64,000 nucleotides of DNA from Paramecium octaurelia (Eukaryota > Ciliophora > Oligohymenophorea > Peniculida > Parameciidae). This document shows positions 53,701 to 64,000 of the stretch, one piece after another. The notes under the pieces were generated by a model. The model saw only the letters and a program-made list of their open reading frames with translations, searched no databases and was not told where the DNA came from. Both the position numbers and the translations under genes were made by a program. Numbering within the stretch: the stretch's first letter is position 1; each line of letters starts with the position of its first letter. The stretch is taken from contig CAJJDP010000121.1 of assembly GCA_905182995.1 (NCBI GenBank), forward strand, positions 120,976 to 184,975, read 5' to 3'.

Positions 53701-56700
53701 CGAATATCTGACATCAGAATATTACTTTTGATGTCCTCTATTCAACTTCTTGTTGATGATCATTAAAAGTTCTATAAAACAAATCTAAGAATCATTTATC
53801 TATAAGTCTATAGATGGAAATTATATATATAGTTTTCTATCAGTCAATAAAGGGTGATTTTATATAAATGAGTCTAATTAAAATGAAATCAATTAAGTTT
53901 TTAAAATTTAAGATTTAATACCAGATATTTTGCTTTAAGATTTTATATTAGTTTAGCTTGGGATATTTGATAATATCTTTTATTCTTAATTTAAGGTGGC
54001 TGAATGTTTAATTTAATGTGAGGGAAACCCTTGGCGCATTGAATTTTTATTTTATTAGTTTTGAGAAGGGGAGTTAATTTATTCTCTTCCATTCCTTTAT
54101 CCTTGCATTTATTTTTCATAATTTTTCATCTCTTCATTATAATATTTGTAATCTATTGAAAAGTATTTGTGTGCAATTTAAATTTGTTCGATTACTGCCT
54201 TTTTAATAAAATAATATCTTTGTTAAAGAATAAAAGCAGATTTTTTTTATTAATTAAATTCTTATAAATAATTTTGATATTCTTTATCATCAAAATTGAC
54301 TGTTTAAATTAGAATATTTTTTAGCTGAAATTTTAATTCTGTTTTAATCTTACTGGAAATTGAATCAGAAACTATTTTTACTTTTAATTTTCCATCCATT
54401 CTTAAAGAAAACTTCCATTAAGGCTACATCTGAGCCTCTTTATTCAATGGTTTGCTTTTGACAATGCATTCTAGTAGTTTATGATCCTCTTTACATTATT
54501 GATATGCAGGGGACTTAAATATTTCTTATTTCTATTTTTAGATAAAATCTAATAAAGAAGTGACCGTTTTCGTCGATAACAGTGTTTAAAAAGGGTGAAA
54601 CTAAATCATTATTTCGCTAATTTAAGTCTATAAGATTGGAATGGTGCCTTCCTTTTACAATCCTTTCTTTTAATCACTATTTGAAATTATTCTATATTCA
54701 GATTATTCCCCTTGTAGATATATATAAACTTATAATGCGCAAACTTCTTTTTATTTTAATTAAGAAATATTTGGAAATGTTAATTTGTCCTTTAAATTAT
54801 AAATGCAAATTGGGAGAAGAATTTCACCATATTCTTCAATAAAAGGAATGAACAAGACCCTTCTGATTATGTCTACAAGCTTATTATGGGCATCTGATAT
54901 AAATACACTCTTATCATTATTCTCGCCCTAGACCCAATTATTTTTTTTATCTCTTTCAAAAGAGGATATTGCGGCATTTCTTATGAACTCCCATTTTTTT
55001 TCGGCATATTATTATTTTGATATATGAATAAAGCAATTATCTTCCTATTCTAGCCTATCATCAAAATATTTATCATATAATTTAAATTACTCCATAGTAA
55101 AATCTTAGAAATTATTCTTATCCCTTTCATAATCATCTAAAAATGACTTAACATTACCCATCAAATTTTATTTTAAAAATTCTCCCAATAATTGATAGCA
55201 TAGTTCACTATTTAGAAATTACTATGAGTCATTAGTAATTGAAATTTCAAAAATTTCATTAAAGAAATCTGAATATTTTATGTGTGACGTTTTTTGATTA
55301 GTATCAGATTATTCTTTCTTAACATTTTATGATTATTAACATTATGATTATGATAAAAATTATTATTATTAAGAATGCTATTACAATTACTATTACTACT
55401 ACTACTACCATTACTATTATTATTATTGCTATTACTGTTGCAATAATACTGATTATTATTACTATTATTACTATTATTATTGCTAAGTTTAAAATGTTGG
55501 GAGATGCTTTAATGAATTAGTTTATTAATTAATATCAGAAAATAAAGGGGATTATATATTTTTTTTATCAATTTCTTCCATTACTTTTAACAACATCCCA
55601 GGAGCAATTATTCTAATATCTCCTATGTAAATTTTATCTAACGGCTCTTTTGATTTTTTTATAGATGGAGTTTAAATAGCTCCATTTTAATAAATAAATA
55701 ATGGCACTCTTATACCTATAAAATTAATCATTAACACTAATTTTTGATGTTATTGTTGATCGTTTGATTATTTCAAATCAGAACTATTGCATTTTTCTAA
55801 ACTATTAGAGGATTAAGAAACCATTGATCCTACTCCATTTAAATCTTCTATATCTTCATAAAAACTGTCTACTTCTTTGGCTGTATGAAATGACTTTTCT
55901 TCATTTTGTTTCTAAGTATCTTAATATACTTAATTAAATGTATTGATATGGGATGATTATCTTGATTTTTTTCTAGAATAAGCTGCCTTTTTTAACAAAC
56001 GAATATGATATTTACACTGACAAAATTAAAATATCTTTGTATTTTCAGGAGTATATTTTACATAATTCGCTGTCCGTAATTCAAATAATAGAATAAAAAT
56101 AGAATGTATATCTAAAGTAAATTAAATTTTGATCTAATCAGGATGATTATTTTCTCCTTTTAAATAACTTGATAAGACATTTGTTTTATCTCTCTCCAAA
56201 ATCTCATACAAACTAATTTTTTCATCACCCTCTAATTCAATCGGTATATCATCATTTCGTTTAGTGTGATCTTTAAAAGAGTTTTAATTATTTATGGTAT
56301 TAGTCCAAATTTCTAGTAATGGCTTAACACTTTATTTGTTTTATCCATCTTTTGATGAGTTATAATATCTTTTAGCCTCTATTCTAATTTCTTGAAAAGC
56401 CCATTCCCTATATTTTAATAAGTCCTTTAAGGATAGATCTTCTTCACACTTAGCTATTTTATATTCGTCTTTGGCTGTCCATGATGATAGCCATGGAACT
56501 AAAATAATTGTTTGCTTTCTTTTATACAATTCTATATATCGTTTCATTAGTACAAGCTTTTTGGATGAATAACCTAAGTCTAATTTTTTACTTTTCTGTT
56601 TAAGAATGATTGACTTAATGAAATATTTCCACCATTCTGAATAAGCATTTTTGATATCTTTGGTTGGCCTTAAATGAAAATTATCTTAAATCACTTCTTA

Positions 56701-57606
56701 ACTTGATAGTGCTTCATTTAATTTAATTAAATATTCTTTTTATTCTTTATTCAATTGAATAATAATTGGAGATTTTACAACTATTGATAAGACTTAGATT
56801 GGTTGAGTTAATTACTCGTAATTTCTATTTAGAGTGTATTTGATTTCGATATCTATTGGTGTTAGGATCATCTAGTCATCTTTTTTTTACAAAACCGAGG
56901 ATGGATCATTTTTATATGAGATGCTTAGCTTTTTGATTTCAATCAACTTATAGGTACAATTAAGATCACTATTGAACAATTATTTAAAGTCTTTGTCCGT
57001 TGCCTTAATTTAAGCATCAAACTTAACTCTCAACATTGTTTCATGACCAAATATTGAATGATTAGAGAATCTTAGAGAAAACTACTTAATTGTTATTGTT
57101 AAATTATTGTATATTCCATCGACAATTTTTTATATCCAATTTGGTGGAGATAGTTTTTCAAAATATTTTGCCATTTGTTCTTCCCACAATTTAAGTTTAT
57201 GTTTCTTCAAATTATCAATTCCTTGAGTCTAACTATCCTTGTTCTGAGCAGATTAATTGGCCTCTTATATAGTACAAACATGCAAGTCAATTCCTTCTAT
57301 GATCATTTCTGGTTGCTGTTTTTTGTAATTTAAAGGCATCTTTAAACAATAAAATTAATGAAACTTACATTGAGAGTAATCTAATTGATTTTCCCATCTT
57401 TTATGTATAATGGAAATTTAAAATTTAGTAATGCTTACTTTTTGATGCATAAATTCTTGAGCACAATATTAGACGATAAACCCAAAGAAAACTTAAAATA
57501 AGGGACTCATTACTTTAGCCATGTTGTTCTATGAAAAATCTTACAAATATTCTAAAAGATAAGATTAAAGCCTTTTAATAAAATATTCTTCGATATCCTT
57601 AGCCAT
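50758..57606 (-). CDS. VPS13: VPS13/chorein-family lipid-transfer protein, about 2250 aa
   Basis: Largest gene in the window. The start MAKDIEEYFIKRLQSYLLEY, joined by a 22-nt intron to FSLGLSSNIVLKNLCIKKQA then LNFKFPLYIKDGKINQITL, is the chorein N-terminal domain. IQKIVDGIYNNLTITIKQFS is the next conserved strand pair, and EWWKYFIKSIILKQKSKKLD with MKRYIELYKRKQ is a VPS13 hallmark. The rest is a long run of beta-rich and charged sequence as in the rod. VPS13 proteins bridge membranes and carry bulk lipid. A poly-Asn/Ser tract interrupts the rod. The C-terminal adaptor and ATG2-type domains were not recognised, and I could not prove that all exons belong to one gene. Confidence 0.75.
55329..55486 (-). 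repeat. Asn/Ser-coding trinucleotide repeat inside the VPS13-like gene
   Basis: On the plus strand this is an ATT/ACT/ATC-type trinucleotide run; on the coding minus strand it reads as AAT, AGT and AAC codons, giving a poly-Asn/Ser tract. It stays in frame with the flanking coding sequence. The plus-strand ATG-started frame over it (Ile/Thr-rich) is an antisense shadow. Confidence 0.75.
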
Positions 57607-57789
57607 TTAACTTATTTAATTTAATCATATAATAAGTAAGAAATAGAAGAGATTCCTTTATTCAAACAAGGAAGAAATAAAAATGAATTCTCTTCCAATG
57701 TAATAAACCAAGCAAAACATAAGATGTAATATTAAAACAAAGATTTTAAATTTAACCATGAAAATGATAAAACTTGATATATTAATACT

Positions 57790-58659
57790 TCATTTGGGAT
57801 AAAGAATGTCATAATGTCCAGGTCTGTATAAAAGATTAATAAATATTGATTTTGGATCTGCATCCTCTGGAATTTAAAAAATTGTGGCATCAAATGTGGC
57901 AACATTTCCATCCAAATAGAATATCCTGATTGGGATTTACAAATAGTTCTGCAACGCAATGATTTACATCTTTATTAGAGATTTCTTATTACTTAATCTG
58001 CCTCCCTATCAATAGGATCAACTTCTTATTAACAAAATAATTCAACAGTTCCTGTTTCTATATATCCTTCAAATAAAAATGAATTTGCTTTTATATATCC
58101 AGATGTCATCATTCTCATATACATAATAAGATAGTCGGATGTAACTTTATTGCAAAATGCCTCAACTATTCCTTAAATAGTAATGTTATTAGGACATAAT
58201 TTTATTTATTTCATTATTTCCTATATAAATATGCAAGCTTACGTCATAAAAATCATCAATGACAATTTATTCATATCCAACAGCTGTTAAGTCTGCTTTT
58301 GAATTGGCAATTATAGTGCTAAACTTATTTAAAAGTGGCTAATCTTTGGATTCTATTATATATTCGAATATTCTAAACAGAACTGCTCTATAAAAGCAGC
58401 TACCATCTCTCCTTACTCTTCTGAACTATGGATACAATTATCGAATTTTCTAAAATTCCTTTCAATCACTTACTTGAATCTTTTGAAGAAACCCTTAATT
58501 TTCTAAATATTCTGATTCTAAAATTTATAGTTCTATTGGTTAAGTAATAATAAATGGGTCTTGGGCTTCTATTTCGTTTTTTATTTGATCCAATTACTAT
58601 ATGTGCTACTCATACAATTCTTGATGATATGCATATTGGTTAGATGATTATTAACTCAT
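57790..58659 (-). CDS. OTUB: Otubain-like deubiquitinase (OTUB), 266 aa
   Basis: Cysteine protease of the OTU fold that cleaves Lys48-linked ubiquitin chains in animals. Introns of 24, 22 and 23 nt give an exact 266-codon frame. After a Gln-rich N-terminus (MSQQSSNQYAYHQELYEQ) come YPQFRRVRRDGSCFYRAVLF with the catalytic Asp-Gly-x-Cys, NSKADLTAVGYEQIVIDDFY, SDYLIMYMRMMTSGYIKANS, CQQEVDPIDREADQ and the C-terminal LLYRPGHYDILYPK with the catalytic His. All triad parts are in place. Full length for the family. Confidence 0.92.
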
Positions 58660-59198
58660 TATTTTTTTATATATTATTTGTATAAATTATTATAAAATTC
58701 ATTTTCATAATCTCGATTCATTTAATTAGTTTTTCTTACATATTTTACAATATCATTAGAAAATTGCATCATGCTTTTCTGAGGATATAACATTAGCTGG
58801 AATCTACAACCTTACTAAATTAATTATTGCATTTAAATATTCCTTTACCCAACACACATTCCATACTCATCAAATTATTGGAGCTAATAACTTATCAAAT
58901 TTTACTGCTGTTTTTAATGAAAATATAAAATACATTTTTAATTCGAAAAATTTAAGAAACAGCCTTTTTCTTTCATCTATATCCTCTAGAGTCTTTCATA
59001 TTTAGTAGTAACAATTTACTTGAAGTCAACTCTATTGTAATTTAATATCTATTTCATATCATTTATCACTGAAGAATTTGATTGACTACCAAATTTAATA
59101 AACAAAATATTACCCTTCCATTTTAAATAAACTATCTAGAAAAATAACTGATAATAATAAAGATACGAGAAAAATAGTAATAAAAAAAAAAACTACAT
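58656..59198 (-). CDS. Doubtful small protein upstream of otubain, 180 aa
   Basis: A TGA-free frame from ATG at 59198 reads MQFFFLLLFFSYLYYYQLFF, a hydrophobic start that could be a signal anchor, then a Gln/Lys-rich helical body (VTTKYERLQRIQMKEKG; QQFDEYGMCVGQRNIQMQQL). Its TGA overlaps the otubain ATG as ATGA. A 21-nt stretch inside it has intron ends but is also in frame. The poly-T start and the overlap make it doubtful; part may simply be otubain 5' leader. Confidence 0.3.
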
Positions 59199-59881
59199 AA
59201 AACATTTTAGGTCAGAAAATAGGAAAATCCATGGGAATTGAATTTTAATCAATTATTAGAATAAATAAAATTTATTTCAATCCTCTTCGTATTTTTGCTA
59301 ATTTAAATGCTAAATGGAAATATATTAAGTTTGGATTGGTTGAATTTCTGATTAAAATATAATCTAATTTTCCGATTTTAAATTTAATGCTTTTTATAAT
59401 TGCATATCAGGTTAAATTAGTTTATACAATTAAAACTGTAAAGTACATTCTTACAATTCCTTTCTCAGAATTATTTTATTGTTTGGCCCTAACAATCTTA
59501 CAATAAAGATGCTAATTGGAATTTCAAGGTACATACTATTCTTTATATTATGGTAATAGTCATTCAATTTTAATGGATTAATAATTGGAAAATGATGCAG
59601 TTCACTCTTGGAGGTCTTAACTTAGCTGTTATAAGTTATTGCTATAGTAAATATATTATTTAAATTTGAGTATTCTTCCAATAAAGTTATTCTTATGTCA
59701 TGCGCATTTTTTTCCAAAATATAACAGATTAGATTCAAGAATAATTACCTAACTTTACAAGAGTTTGAATAAATTTGAGGACATTTTAATTTATTAATCA
59801 GTTCTATTTAAACCTTGCTTTCAGGGTTTAAATGTTTTATTATTTAAATTACTTAATTAATTAACTGAATGATATTAAAGG

Positions 59882-59899
59882 ACGTTAAAGGGTTAACGT
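59882..59899. repeat. Short perfect inverted repeat, possible hairpin
   Basis: ACGTTAA and TTAACGT flank the four bases AGGG. The second contig copy carries it at 61311-61328. Among the few GC-richer spots in this noncoding stretch. No known site type assigned. Confidence 0.4.
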
Positions 59900-60175
59900 T
59901 ACAGGATAATTAAACAAAATCGATTATGTTTGTAAATTAATTCCAAACCTTTATCAGTTAACTTTATTGCTTTAACAACATAATTTAAACTTAATTAGAC
60001 AACTTTTATAAATTTTATTTTTTATTAATAAAAGATGCATCTGTCAAGCATTATCTTAATGAGGAATTGAGAATATTAAACAAATATTTTATTATGAGAT
60101 TTTAGTTTTCATTTTTTAACTTTAATTATTCTATTTAGGTTTTTGCTTATAATTATTTGATTATAATTAAAGCTT

Positions 60176-60415
60176 ATGGGTGGGTATGATGATGCAGCTT
60201 GTAAACAACAATTTGCTAACATTATTCAAATGAATTACATTTAATTTTTCATCAATCATTCCATCTAATTCAGCTTTTTGCTAATGCTTCTTCAAGAATT
60301 AAATCAACCTCAAATCATTCACCTTTTAAGACTTATTTAGAAAATAAAATAAAAACAGTTCTAAAGACAACTTTCCTTAAAAATTCCTTTTATTATCGTC
60401 TATCAAATTTTCTGA
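60176..60415 (+). CDS. Possible small protein, 79 aa (repeated at 61605-61844)
   Basis: ATG-started frame reading MGGYDDAACKQQFANIIQMN, then a Leu/Ile/Gln-rich helical stretch (SFLLMLLQELNQPQIIHLLR) to a TGA. It has better composition than its surroundings, but a frame of this length is expected by chance when TGA is the only stop. No family match recognised. The same frame exists in the second contig copy. Confidence 0.2.
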
Positions 60416-60676
60416 TCGTTTTGATTTTGGTCGAATTATAATATTTCTTATTCTTTGTTTGAAATCTAATTATAAAAATTCATTAACTCTTTATTTAATT
60501 TGTTAATTAATCAGTTATATCTATTTTAAATCATCACAATATTGAACTTGAAATGTTTCCACCATTTATTCTTTTTCAATAAAGCTCTAAACTATGGCAT
60601 TACAAGTTAATTTTTAAAATTATATTCTTCTTATAATCTCTTATTGAAATTTAAACTAAACATCTAGTAGAATCAT

Positions 60677-60677
60677 N
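60677..60677. other. Single-N contig junction
   Basis: One N lies between the two copies of the 1428-bp sequence, as at 17553. Confidence 0.9.
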
Positions 60678-62105
60678 TCAATTATTAGAATAAATAAAAT
60701 TTATTTCAATCCTCTTCGTATTTTTGCTAATTTAAATGCTAAATGGAAATATATTAAGTTTGGATTGGTTGAATTTCTGATTAAAATATAATCTAATTTT
60801 CCGATTTTAAATTTAATGCTTTTTATAATTGCATATCAGGTTAAATTAGTTTATACAATTAAAACTGTAAAGTACATTCTTACAATTCCTTTCTCAGAAT
60901 TATTTTATTGTTTGGCCCTAACAATCTTACAATAAAGATGCTAATTGGAATTTCAAGGTACATACTATTCTTTATATTATGGTAATAGTCATTCAATTTT
61001 AATGGATTAATAATTGGAAAATGATGCAGTTCACTCTTGGAGGTCTTAACTTAGCTGTTATAAGTTATTGCTATAGTAAATATATTATTTAAATTTGAGT
61101 ATTCTTCCAATAAAGTTATTCTTATGTCATGCGCATTTTTTTCCAAAATATAACAGATTAGATTCAAGAATAATTACCTAACTTTACAAGAGTTTGAATA
61201 AATTTGAGGACATTTTAATTTATTAATCAGTTCTATTTAAACCTTGCTTTCAGGGTTTAAATGTTTTATTATTTAAATTACTTAATTAATTAACTGAATG
61301 ATATTAAAGGACGTTAAAGGGTTAACGTTACAGGATAATTAAACAAAATCGATTATGTTTGTAAATTAATTCCAAACCTTTATCAGTTAACTTTATTGCT
61401 TTAACAACATAATTTAAACTTAATTAGACAACTTTTATAAATTTTATTTTTTATTAATAAAAGATGCATCTGTCAAGCATTATCTTAATGAGGAATTGAG
61501 AATATTAAACAAATATTTTATTATGAGATTTTAGTTTTCATTTTTTAACTTTAATTATTCTATTTAGGTTTTTGCTTATAATTATTTGATTATAATTAAA
61601 GCTTATGGGTGGGTATGATGATGCAGCTTGTAAACAACAATTTGCTAACATTATTCAAATGAATTACATTTAATTTTTCATCAATCATTCCATCTAATTC
61701 AGCTTTTTGCTAATGCTTCTTCAAGAATTAAATCAACCTCAAATCATTCACCTTTTAAGACTTATTTAGAAAATAAAATAAAAACAGTTCTAAAGACAAC
61801 TTTCCTTAAAAATTCCTTTTATTATCGTCTATCAAATTTTCTGATCGTTTTGATTTTGGTCGAATTATAATATTTCTTATTCTTTGTTTGAAATCTAATT
61901 ATAAAAATTCATTAACTCTTTATTTAATTTGTTAATTAATCAGTTATATCTATTTTAAATCATCACAATATTGAACTTGAAATGTTTCCACCATTTATTC
62001 TTTTTCAATAAAGCTCTAAACTATGGCATTACAAGTTAATTTTTAAAATTATATTCTTCTTATAATCTCTTATTGAAATTTAAACTAAACATCTAGTAGA
62101 ATCAT
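60678..62105 (+). repeat. Second copy of the 1428-bp duplication
   Basis: Repeats 59249-60676 exactly, then continues into unique sequence to the right edge of the window. Confidence 0.9.
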
Positions 62106-62714
62106 TATAGAAAATTTAAAAAATTGAGACCAAAGCAAATTGGATTCATGAGGGTCAACTGCTAAATTAAAACCAAATATTGGTATTAACATCAAATATC
62201 GAGTTTTAATATCGAATGAATTTATTATTCTAAGTTTGAGTTAAAATTTTACGCAAGAGTTCCTAAGCATATAAAGTAGCCATCTAAGTAAGTATCTTAA
62301 TTTGGAGGAATTTTCATCAGTCGATTGAAAGGGTAAAAAAAGTTAAAAAGTTCAACAATTACAAGTAATAAGTATTTATAATATATTGATGTTTTGTTCA
62401 CATATTTATAAGAAACTATGATAAAAATAAATCCAAAAGCATTAAATGCAAAAGATGACCAATTATTTTCCAGACCTTTTTAAATAGCAAATATAAGTAG
62501 CAATAATAAAATCAAGACTTTTTAATTGTGTTAAATTTTGATTGTTTACTGATTTTATATTTGAGTGAATAGTTTCTCTTACTTTTTATCTAGTATTTTG
62601 TGAAAAAATAAAGTCATATATTTTAATAATTAATTATATTTTTTATGAGAGATCAGATATTATGAAATAATAGCCAAAAACAATAGCATTATCACTTTGT
62701 GGATAGAATTAAAA
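62106..62714. other. AT-rich stretch, no gene recognised
   Basis: About 600 bp with no frame of convincing composition on either strand and no repeat or RNA gene that I can see. Confidence 0.4.
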
Positions 62715-63062
62715 TCAATCATCTTATTAAGCTTATATAATTCTTTATAATATAACTTTTTCCAAACCCATAGAATTTCTAAACATAATCTATTCATTCA
62801 ATCCAAATTTCTTTTTAACTAAATTTGAATGAGGAAAAATCTCATCCATATATGAAAATTCTTCGAAATTGAAATAGGGCTTAAAGTCCTGTCTTCTTGA
62901 ATGAATTTATGATAGTTTATATTATTATAACTTATTTGCTTATTAAACATAATTGCAGATCTATTATTAGAGTTACGTCTTATCCTTGGTATTAAGGTTA
63001 ATTTAATAGGAGGGTCGAGGCATTTTCTTCGCCTTTGGCCTAGGAATTTTATCAACATTCAT
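62715..63062 (-). CDS. Small basic protein of unknown function, 115 aa
   Basis: Intronless frame starting MNVDKIPRPKAKKMPRPSYQ, followed by a Gln-rich helix (KDKTQLQQQICNYVQQANKL), then an aromatic segment (DFKPYFNFEEFSYMDEIFP) and a helical end (LEKVILQRIIQAQQDD). The change from basic Pro-rich to acidic aromatic sequence looks like a real protein and not chance. A second minus-strand frame over the same bases (starting MLIKFLGQRRRKC) is a shadow. No family recognised. Confidence 0.5.
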
Positions 63063-63378
63063 TTTTTATCTTCTCAATTAATTAATCACTTAAGTGGGAG
63101 GTAATCTAAGTTATCTTTACTGATGCAACTAGCTGACCATATTGTCGTAGGAGTCGTTTTCGGTTTTTAAATATTAATTTATTTGGGAATGCTTATCATT
63201 TTTAACGTATTGAGTGATTGAAGCATTCTTATCTTATTTAAAGGATAGCTGGGTTTTAGATGTCCCAAGAAGTTGTTTGTGAGTTTACTTTTCAAGAATT
63301 ATAATGGGAAGAATTTCTTTATTCATTCAATACAATATAATTATTAATTAATCAAAATAAAAAAAGGACTTTTATAAA

Positions 63379-63647
63379 TGGATATAAGAGAAGATGAAAG
63401 GTAAAAGAGCAAACTAAAAGAGAAGGATAATATTCAATAATTTAAATGAGCAATTTTGAACTACTCCTACTTTTTAAAGGTGGCATTTTTAGGCAAAATA
63501 ATTCAATAGACATGAATTTTTTAGAATAAGATTAAAAGATGCGAAGAATTAGAATTTAGGATGTTAAATTTTGAATGCAAAATCCAATTTGAACAAGAAA
63601 ATTTATAGAAAAATTTAAGAGTGAGAAAAATAAGTGTGAAAACTTGA
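63379..63647 (+). CDS. Possible small coiled-coil gene, splice structure unclear
   Basis: An ATG at 63379 opens MDIREDERQKSKLKEKDN, and a second helical frame reads KIKRCEELEFRMLNFECKIQ to a TGA at 63645-63647. They are in different frames and no standard intron joins them cleanly. Could be one small charged protein or noncoding DNA. Confidence 0.22.
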
Positions 63648-64000
63648 GATTTTTTCAATTGAGCATAAAATAGTTATTTGCCATTCATCTGCATAATGAA
63701 TGTGGAGAAGCATTTTCTTACATGTTAGATATAAAATCATAAATTCAAAAATTACTAACTGTTAAATTTTTAATAGTTCTTAATTTATATTTAAATGAAC
63801 GAATATTAGAATTGTAAAATTATCATTCTTGATTAATTAATTAATGAAGAATAGAAATTTTTCAATTATAAAACTATCATTCTTACTTTATTTATAAAAT
63901 GAACAAAAAATAAAAATATGTTTGAATTTCATAATTATTAAAATAAATGGAAGATAATGAATATATGAATTCTCAAATTATTATTATTAAAAAGTTTATA
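63648..64000. other. AT-rich right edge, nothing recognised
   Basis: About 350 bp with a repeated ATTATCATTCTT-like motif near 63819 and 63867 but no gene seen. Confidence 0.35.

Larger units (their letters stand above)
59249..60676 (+). repeat. First copy of a 1428-bp exact direct duplication (assembly overlap)
   Basis: 59249-60676 recurs at 60678-62105 with a constant offset of 1429 and one N between. All segments compared by eye are identical, including long noncoding stretches. As at 17553, this is best read as overlapping contig ends placed side by side. The region itself is very AT-rich and I see no convincing gene apart from one small frame near 60176. Confidence 0.9.

Noticed and set aside
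55329-55520. Plus-strand Ile/Thr-repeat ORF
   Set aside because: Antisense of the Asn/Ser repeat in the VPS13-like gene.
59249-62105. Subtelomeric or transposon-derived repeat
   Set aside because: No telomere-type repeats, terminal inverted repeats or transposase frame seen; the duplication is explained by the contig join.

Overview
The window reads as macronuclear (somatic) DNA of a Paramecium-like ciliate. Three things in the sequence support this. First, long conserved proteins are open only if TAA and TAG are read as glutamine and TGA is the sole stop. Second, the genes carry many tiny GT...AG introns of 19 to 31 nt; removing them restores known protein families in frame. Third, the DNA is very AT-rich and the genes are tightly packed on both strands, often less than 100 bp apart and in two places overlapping. 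All frames below use this code. Most ATG-to-stop stretches found with the standard code are fragments or antisense shadows.

Layout. 1-5528: the C-terminal part of a large multipass membrane protein and two unrecognised small proteins. 5523-14926: a TALE homeodomain protein, a small secreted cysteine-rich protein, a coiled-coil protein, a J-like mitochondrial candidate, a CAF-1 large-subunit-like protein and a DUSP/MYND ubiquitin protease. 14958-19669: a TTLL9-type tubulin glutamylase and the origin-binding ATPase ORC1, partly duplicated by an assembly join. 20478-29924: a degenerate membrane histidine kinase, a 1782-residue TmcB-like membrane protein, mitochondrial adrenodoxin reductase and glycine cleavage H protein. 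30009-41486: a helical-repeat protein, a coiled-coil protein, a PH-like/kinase, a PX protein, an arrestin-like protein, GRASP, a Tctex-type dynein light chain and a double cyclic-nucleotide-binding protein. 41521-42660: a stretch with interrupted coding potential. 42751-50662: PP2C phosphatase, a coiled-coil protein, V-ATPase subunit E, Hikeshi, an EF-hand protein, a divergent beta-like tubulin and another coiled-coil protein. 50758-59198: a VPS13/chorein lipid-transfer protein with a poly-Asn tract, an otubain and one doubtful small gene. 59249-64000: mostly noncoding, duplicated by a second assembly join, plus one likely small gene.

The two single N bases (17553 and 60677) each sit between exact direct copies of about 1.4 kb. 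The window is therefore best seen as three contigs whose overlapping ends were joined without merging; the true locus is about 2.8 kb shorter.

The gene content is ordinary for a free-swimming ciliate: cilia and tubulin modification (TTLL9, tubulin, dynein light chain), membrane traffic (GRASP, VPS13, PX, arrestin, V-ATPase), chromatin and replication (CAF-1, ORC1), signalling (kinase, PP2C, CNB, EF-hand) and mitochondria (FDXR, GcvH). I saw no operon-like pathway cluster, CRISPR array, rRNA, recognisable tRNA or mobile element. The most unusual protein is the apparent pseudo-histidine kinase at 20478-22373.
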